A stretch of DNA of 64,000 bases, taken from NCBI GenBank assembly GCA_018105865.1, contig CM030862.1, positions 2,007,601 through 2,071,600 on the forward strand, written 5' to 3'. The DNA is from Metaphire vulgaris. Taxonomy: Eukaryota > Annelida > Clitellata > Crassiclitellata > Megascolecidae. The notes under the pieces are model-generated. The model saw only the letters and a list, made by a program, of their open reading frames with translations. It was not told where the DNA came from and did not search any database. Every line of letters starts with the position of its first letter. The first letter of the stretch is position 1. Made by a program: the position numbers and the translations under genes. Positions 52,517 through 64,000 of the stretch are shown here, one piece after another.

Positions 52517-53376
52517 TGTTTCTGTCTCTCGACAGGTCCAGGTATCCAGTTATTCCACTCCGATCGATTGCTTGCTTCTTCTTTGAGTTCCTGATATCCT
52601 TTATTCATCATCCACTCCAACATCATCTTTCTCGGTCTACCTCTCACTCTCTTTCCCTCCATTTTTCCTTCGATTATTGTTCTTAGTAAAGAGTCATGCC
52701 GGAGGACATGTCCCATCCAATTTCTCTGCCTTTTCCGGATTGTATCTATCAGGCTTCTTTCTTCTTCTATCTCCTTCATGACTTCCTCGTTTGTCTTATG
52801 CTCACCGCTGCTGTTTAACATATACATCGAAGAATTAGTACAAGAGGCGATGGAGAATACAGATAAGGGAGTTAACGTTGGAGGAGTACTACTAAAGGCG
52901 CTGCGCTTCGCAGATGATCAGGCCATGCTAGCAAGCAATCAAAAAGGGCTTCAGGAAGTAATGGATAAACTGATACAAGTGTCAGAAAAGTATGGAATGA
53001 GAATCAATACAAAAAAGACTAAAGTTATGGTAATAAGTAAAAAAGAAGGAATGAGAGTGGAAATAAAGGTTTACGGACAGATCATAGAGCAAGTGAAGGA
53101 ATTTAGCTATCTAGGAAGTCTGATAACAACCGATGCCAGATGCAATAAAGAGATAAGAAGACGTATAGCAATAGCAAAAAAAAGCTTTTACAAGAGAAAG
53201 GAGCTGATGCAAAGTAAACTAAAACTAAACCTAAAAAGAGATTGGTAAAAACATTGATATGGAGTGTGGCGTTGTATGGGGCGGAGACGTGGACAATGAG
53301 AAAGGAAGATATAAAACGATTAGAGGCTTTTGAAATGTGGATTTGGAGGAAAATGCTAAAAGTAAAATACACAGAG

Positions 53377-53380
<4 letters not shown>
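52513..53380 (-). mobile_element. Non-LTR retrotransposon copy with inverted 5' half (twin-primed)
   Basis: On the plus strand, 52800-53379 encodes a reverse transcriptase part: SPLLFNIYIEELVQ, FADDQAMLAS, MRINTKKTKVMVISKK, LYGAETWTMRKEDIKRLEAF, ending KVKYTEH, with a frameshift near 53245. On the minus strand, 52827-52513 encodes the continuation: EHKTNEEVMKEIEEERSLID, RNWMGHVLRHD, GKRVRGRPRKMMLEW. The two halves are head to head and share GAGCAT at the break. An (AAT)n tail follows the 3' half. The RT is broken, so the copy is dead. Clade uncertain. Confidence 0.85.
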
Positions 53381-53434
<54 letters not shown>

Positions 53435-53468
53435 GTTGTTGTTGTTGTTGTTGTTGTTGTTATTATTA

Positions 53469-53500
<32 letters not shown>

Positions 53501-53502
53501 TT
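53379..53502. repeat. (ATT)n/(GTT)n microsatellite
   Basis: (ATT)n, then (GTT)n, then (ATT)n, abutting the inverted LINE half at KVKYTEH. Confidence 0.95.
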
Positions 53503-53767
53503 TAGGCCTATAGTATACATGGCCCTCTACTTGACAAGCTTGAGAACCAATAAATTATATAAGCCGTGTAGGTATTCAATTTGTGCTGTATACTTAAGTT
53601 GCGAAAAAAGCATAACATTATTTAGATTAAGCTTTTTCACTGACCATTGACTATGACAAACGTGAAATTGGGCTCGTACCGCTACAAAGAGGAAGAATCC
53701 ATTGCAAGACGGATTTCAGAGGTACATTTTCGTCTAATCTCCGCGATTCGCGACACCTGGCGACATT

Positions 53768-59558
<5,791 letters not shown>

Positions 59559-59747
59559 CTGCACAGGTGTGCAAAAGCGAAAATAACAACAGTTCGGCTT
59601 AATTAATTAATGCAAGAGGGAACCGTTATATGAAAATCAAAGCGTACACACCTGGCTATTATTATTCGTAAAACGTCTGATCGAAGTTTGCACAAACAAC
59701 GAGTTACGCTGTTACTGCATTTTCGCTCCAGAAGGCTGTGTCATAAT

Positions 59748-59900
59748 CAGGGTTATTTCTAATTTTCTAGGATTATCAAGTTGGGGGGTGTTGGTTTTTT
59801 CTGGGGGTGTCCTACCGGAAATAAGTCTCGCAAGCAAAATAGGTCATCCCGCTCTCAGATTGGGGTAAGGGTGTTGTGGGGGAGGGTGGACATTTCTTCG
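59748..59900. mobile_element. Remnant of CAGGGTTATTTCTA-type MITE
   Basis: Starts CAGGGTTATTTCTAATTTTC, like the inverted end of 48715. It contains GCAAGCAAAATAGGTCATCC; the other end is degraded near GGACATTTCTTCG. Confidence 0.5.
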
Positions 59901-60062
59901 CCACACACACACACACAATCAATTTCGCATTCAGAACTTCTTTTCGGCTGTTACGGCATTCCATGAAATTTAGATTAAAATATCTGGTTCATTGCAGATA
60001 ACAAAAGATACCATTTATAATTAATTCTTGCTGCGTAACGGAAGCCAATGGAATGATTATTG

Positions 60063-60069
60063 GACAGTC

Positions 60070-60126
<57 letters not shown>
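60063..60126. repeat. (TA)n microsatellite
   Basis: GT then pure (TA)n, next to the LINE fragment at 60566. Confidence 0.95.
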
Positions 60127-60128
<2 letters not shown>

Positions 60129-60470
60129 CAGCTATGTCGACAAATTATCAGGCAAAAAGCACATTTTCGTTTGCCTCCATCTTCTTAGCTCCAAGTCCTT
60201 GAGGAAAAAACAAATTTTGACTGTCTCAATTTCGATCTGCAGCCATCGAAGTAATAGGACACCGCCATTTAATGCTACGCACAGGCTGTGCAAGAACGAG
60301 GGATATCAACTAAATTAAAGTCCTGCCAAATAGTATAGTGTAATGGTTAGAAAAGTCAATAGAGGGACGAGTCGGGTCTTAAATTCAGAATCCGTACGCA
60401 ATCTTTGATTTAAAACTTCGTGAACTTTGTGGACTTTTCCGCAGAAGTGCATTTGTAAAGTTGTAAAGTG

Positions 60471-60562
<92 letters not shown>
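60471..60562. repeat. (ATT)n microsatellite
   Basis: About 90 bases of pure (ATT)n at the 5' truncated end of the LINE fragment. Confidence 0.95.
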
Positions 60563-60565
<3 letters not shown>

Positions 60566-61310
60566 GATCTACGTCGCCTTCGTCCCTACCTTGATATTAA
60601 AACTGCTTCCACCATTGCCACTTCAATAGTTCACTCTAAGTTAGACTACTGCAACTCACTGTTTCACAATCTTCCAAAGACTTCCATATGTAAACTCAAT
60701 CGATTCAAAATGCCTTAGCTCGTGCAGTAACTAAATCGCCTAAATTCTGCCACATTACACCATTACTCAAATCTCTCCACTGGCTCAAAATAACAGAACG
60801 CATTGAATATAAAATAATATCGATGACTTATAACTCACTCCATACATCAAAACCTGTCTACCTAAGAAATCTGATAATTCCACAACAACCTGGATCTACT
60901 AGATCTTCTTCTCATGTAACTCTCCTTCGACCTCTGAATCAATCATCTCTCAAAATTTGCAATCGTGCTTTTTCATACGCTGCACCTGAGCTTTGGAACT
61001 CAATTCCAATATCCCTTCGCTGTCTACATCAGAGCCAAATAACAAACTCTGAGTCACAATTTTCTCCCCTTCTTGCAACATCTCCTCATGTTTTTCTTTC
61101 TAAACTAAAATCATTTCTCTTTATAAAATCATTTCCTCCATAGCTGTAGCGTCCTGCCCACTCGCCCTTTTGATTAAATGACCCGGCATGAATGACCCAC
61201 CTTTGGCTATAGCTACTTCATTTGAGATTAAGCGCATAGGAATAAGGAGCTACTTCGGTGCATCTTTTGGAAGCGCTTTAGAAATTTACGAGATTTTACT
61301 TACTTACTTA
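60566..61310 (+). mobile_element. CR1/L2-like LINE RT fragment with (TTAC)n tail
   Basis: The plus strand encodes LRRLRPYLDIKTASTIATSI, then VHSKLDYCNSLFHNLPKTSI, and in a second frame ISMTYNSLHTSKPVYLRNLI, NRAFSYAAPELWNSIPISLR, ending in SFPP. The 3' end has AAGCGCTTTAGAAATTTACG and a (TTAC)n tail. A frameshift near 60715 kills it. Confidence 0.8.
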
Positions 61311-61311
61311 C

Positions 61312-61361
<50 letters not shown>

Positions 61362-61647
61362 GAGAATTCTTGCACCTACACCGGATAGTCCATGGCCAGC
61401 ATAAACAAAATACCAAGGCCTATACGTCAGGTGCGATAATAATGAGCATAGATTACAGTATTAGGTTTAAGTACGGAAAACAGTTAGGGCTGGAATAAGC
61501 AGTAAATTGTAAAATAGAGGCTTGAATTCAAACAACAGCCTTTTCTAAAGATATTTATGCATACTGTATATATATATATATATGTATGTAGGTGTGTGTG
61601 TATATATATGTATGTATATATACACACACACATATATATATATGTCT

Positions 61648-61933
61648 TAGTGGCGTAGCCAGGATTTGCGAAGGGAGGTTATGACCACTCCCAACTTCGA
61701 AAAATCCTGGCAAGCAAAAAAGGTCGTCACCTATTCTTTGGCTTGATTAAGTTAGTTATATAGCGCTGCATGAGAGCGTCCAACTATATTGATATTTTTC
61801 TTTGATTTTTTTGTTGTTTTTTGCTACTTTAACCCCACCCACAGAATAATAATACGCAATAAAAAAATTTTGGTCAGGCAACTAAGGGGTGGGGGCTTAA
61901 CCGCCAAAACCTCCCCTCTTTGCTACGCCACTG
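61648..61933. mobile_element. hAT-like MITE (AGTGGCGTAGCC ends)
   Basis: Ends AGTGGCGTAGCC and GCTACGCCACTG; the target duplication is not clear. Contains GGCAAGCAAAAAAGGTCGTC at 61709. Confidence 0.7.
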
Positions 61934-62279
61934 ATTTGTTTATTGGGAATCTTGTCTTTGAGTAGAGTGGGCTATTGATGAAAGCGACGGTCATAGGTAC
62001 TTCAGATATCTGACAGGATGAATATTTCATAGGATGGATTCCTGTGATCTAATGGGACCCTCTTGTAGCTGTCACTTCTATCGGGCGCCAATCTCTCAAA
62101 AACTGTCTTCGCGGAATTACGCAACTGCAGCAGTCATAGGCAACATTCCTTATACGTTGACAATTCGCACCGGATACAATGCGCTGGGTCAACGTGGCCT
62201 TAAAACAATTCGTTATACAACAAACCTGAAGTTAAAGATGTCATCCTTATTGTGGCAAGAGTTGTTACATACGCCAGTT

Positions 62280-62471
62280 CAGTGTTTATTCTAGACCTGT
62301 TGGGGGGAATCCCCCCAAGTTTTAAAATTCCTCCCCCCCCAAAAAAAAAAATTTTTTTATATGTTGGCTTGGGGATGGAAATTTCCCTCCAAAAGCATGG
62401 AGAGACAAATCTTGTCTCCCAAACATTTCAAACTCCCCCCCCCCATGTCAAGGTGGCTAGAATAAACACTG
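62280..62471. mobile_element. hAT-like MITE (CAGTGTTTATTCTAG ends)
   Basis: Perfect 15-bp inverted ends CAGTGTTTATTCTAG/CTAGAATAAACACTG and a perfect 8-bp duplication CGCCAGTT (62272-62279, 62472-62479). C-rich and A-rich interior. The cleanest recent insertion in the window. Confidence 0.92.
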
Positions 62472-62949
62472 CGCCAGTTTGAATATTTGCTGGGAGAAAC
62501 GTAACAGGTAGGAGGAAGCTGTGCATTTTTATATGATACGATACCCAAATTCAAAATAGAGGGACTAAACTTCACTAAAGCTAAGAGTATGCAGAAACGC
62601 ATATTACTGCTTTACTGTTTTATTTATTTTTATTCCAGGACAATTTATATAGCGCTGTACGCATGGTTTAAAATCCAAAATCAAAAGCGCTTTGGCAACG
62701 CTGACATTCCAATGAAGGTCAGAAGGTGACGATGTTAAAATCCACTGTGACCTTTTTCCTTTTCCTTTTCCTGTTTTTTATTTTAGATTTTTATGACATT
62801 TTGTCTATAATTCCCTTCATGATTGATGGTGTAAATTACTAGACAATTTGTCACTATTATACGAAACTTCTAGTTGAATTTCAACATTCACGGGCAAAAA
62901 CAACCTAGCCTAGCCTTTCCGTCATGCTTGACGGGCAAACAGATAATAG

Positions 62950-62950
62950 C

Positions 62951-63024
<74 letters not shown>
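62950..63024. repeat. (AAT)n microsatellite
   Basis: About 75 bases of pure (AAT)n. Confidence 0.95.
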
Positions 63025-63354
63025 GGTTTAGAATGGTTCAGTATGACCTGCCCTGTGTGAGAACCACTCTGTTCCATCCGGTCATTGATTCACATTAAGG
63101 TCTTCCAGTGTAACCTCATTGTTTGCCTTCTTGTCCTCTAGTCTAGTAGGTTTATTCCAGTATTCTCCAATAAAGGAGCATACAGAAACAACACGTCAGT
63201 TATTCTGTACGCTGTCACAGTTGTCCTCCCCGTACCCAGGACGTTTCAATTGTGGCTTTGAAGCTTTCAACTACGTCACAGCGGACGCAGAAGAGACGAG
63301 GTGGCTGTCTTCAACGACTCCCTCACTCCGACCTCCTTCTTTCCGTCTCTCCTT

Positions 63355-63474
63355 TTCTTCTTATTCTTCTTCTTCTTCTTCTTTCTTCTTTCTTCTTTTT
63401 TTTCTTCTTCTTCTCCTTCTTCTTTTTCTTCTTCTTCTTCTTTTTCTTTTTTCTTTTTCTTCGATCTTTCTTCT

Positions 63475-63551
<77 letters not shown>

Positions 63552-63621
63552 TTCTTCTTTCTTCTTCTTCTTCTTCTTCTTCTTCTTCTTCTTCTTCTTC
63601 TTCTTCTTCTTCTTTTTCTCC
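63355..63621. repeat. (TTC)n polypyrimidine tract
   Basis: About 265 bases of almost pure pyrimidine, mostly (TTC)n, on the plus strand. The open frames across it are low-complexity artefacts. Confidence 0.95.
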
Positions 63622-63659
63622 TTCTTCGTCAGCGGGGCAGTCGGCCGTAATCTGATAAA

Positions 63660-63960
63660 CCGGTTCGCTTCTCATCATCTAAATGCAAATACTCGAGCGG
63701 CGGTGTTGATAGCAACGACGGCGGCGGCGGCGGCGGCGGCGAGAATAAACGCCTACGTCACTGTAACGTCAGCGAGAGATTTCATTTACATTCTGATGAC
63801 GTCGATTCGCGCCTGACGTCATCTGTGACGTCTCCGATCGGAGGCAGACGACGACTTCTGGTCCGTCGGCGATGCGCGGCGGTCAGCTCTTGGACGTTAG
63901 ATTCTCGCGAAAGATCACGCGGAGTTCAACGGCTTCGGGCTATTCTGCTGATCGCGCTAA
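63660..63960. promoter_or_regulatory. CpG-rich segment with clustered CRE-like sites
   Basis: After a (GGC)n run at about 63718-63740 there are five ACGTCA/TGACGT-type sites in about 80 bp. These include a perfect palindromic CRE, TGACGTCA, at 63814-63821, plus TGACGTCG (63797), TGACGTCT (63826), TACGTCAC (63754) and TAACGTCAG (63763). The sequence switches from AT-rich to CpG-rich here. A promoter, for Prickle or for a neighbour to the right, is an inference. Confidence 0.45.
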
Positions 63961-64000
63961 ATGACCACGACTCTCTCTCTCTATCTCTCTCCGCTAAATG

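Larger units (their letters stand above)
42309..53767. other. Region between CADPS start codon and Prickle stop codon
   Basis: An 11.5-kb interval expected to contain CADPS promoter and untranslated exons, none of which could be placed. It holds a duplicated segment (42588-43126), a SINE-like copy (43425-43581), an L2-like LINE fragment (44160-44640), a perfect hairpin (45930-45979), at least six MITEs between 46578 and 51201, several C-rich stretches and the inverted LINE at 52513-53380. Stretches 44650-45900 and 51300-52400 show nothing clear apart from a (CA)n run at 51657-51682. Confidence 0.6.
59559..64000. other. Upstream side of Prickle: intron and/or 5' region
   Basis: No further Prickle exon was recognised. 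The interval holds a MITE remnant at 59748, a (TA)n run, a CR1/L2-like LINE fragment with flanking (ATT)n arrays, hAT-like MITEs at 61648 and 62280, an (AAT)n array, a (TTC)n tract and a CpG-rich right edge. The missing N-terminal Prickle exons are probably beyond 64000. Confidence 0.55.

Noticed and set aside
63119..63816. Long open frames of poly-Ser, poly-Phe, poly-Leu or poly-Glu
   Set aside because: They are translations of the (TTC)n tract in different frames, not genes.
59560..64000. Search for the N-terminal Prickle exon (EYAWVPPGL motif)
   Set aside because: No minus-strand segment encoding the motif with proper splice sites was found, so the 5' end is treated as outside the window.

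Overview
This window is eukaryotic, intron-rich and AT-rich. It fits a marine invertebrate bilaterian genome; a deuterostome or lophotrochozoan is plausible, but the species cannot be fixed from the sequence. The support is two animal-specific genes with GT-AG introns, many 3' fragments of CR1/L2-type and other non-LTR retrotransposons, tRNA-derived SINEs, many short hAT-like inverted-repeat elements with 8-bp target duplications, and abundant (ATT)n, (CA)n and (TTC)n microsatellites. No bacterial or viral gene, tRNA gene, rRNA gene or CRISPR array was seen.

Two genes are present, both on the minus strand. Positions 59558 down to 53768 carry four exons of a Prickle-family planar cell polarity protein: a PET domain, three LIM domains, a long low-complexity C-terminal exon and a CVVS prenylation box. 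Its 5' exons were not found and probably lie beyond the right edge. Positions 42308 down to 2557 carry a complete 27-coding-exon gene for calcium-dependent secretion activator (CAPS/CADPS). All 27 exons were placed by homology and splice phase. They join into one 1302-residue reading frame with an N-terminal acidic/serine-rich region, a C2 domain, a PH domain and a MUN (Munc13-homology) domain. Prickle acts at the membrane in planar polarity. CAPS primes dense-core vesicles for exocytosis. They are not expected to act in one pathway; their linkage looks like conserved chromosomal neighbourhood.

Layout: 1-2556 is 3' flank of CADPS. 2557-42308 is CADPS, whose introns hold most of the mobile DNA. 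42309-53767 is the CADPS upstream/intergenic region, with a duplicated segment, many MITEs and an inverted (twin-primed) LINE. 53768-59558 is Prickle, whose introns are packed with microsatellites, MITEs and a foldback element nested in a LINE. 59559-64000 is a Prickle upstream intron or 5' region with LINE fragments, a long (TTC)n tract and a CpG-rich segment with several CRE-like sites at the right edge.

Many non-genic features are small transposons whose boundaries can be read directly from terminal inverted repeats and matching target duplications. Several MITE families with different termini share the same internal motif (core GACAAGCAAAAAAGG), which is the most unusual pattern in the window.
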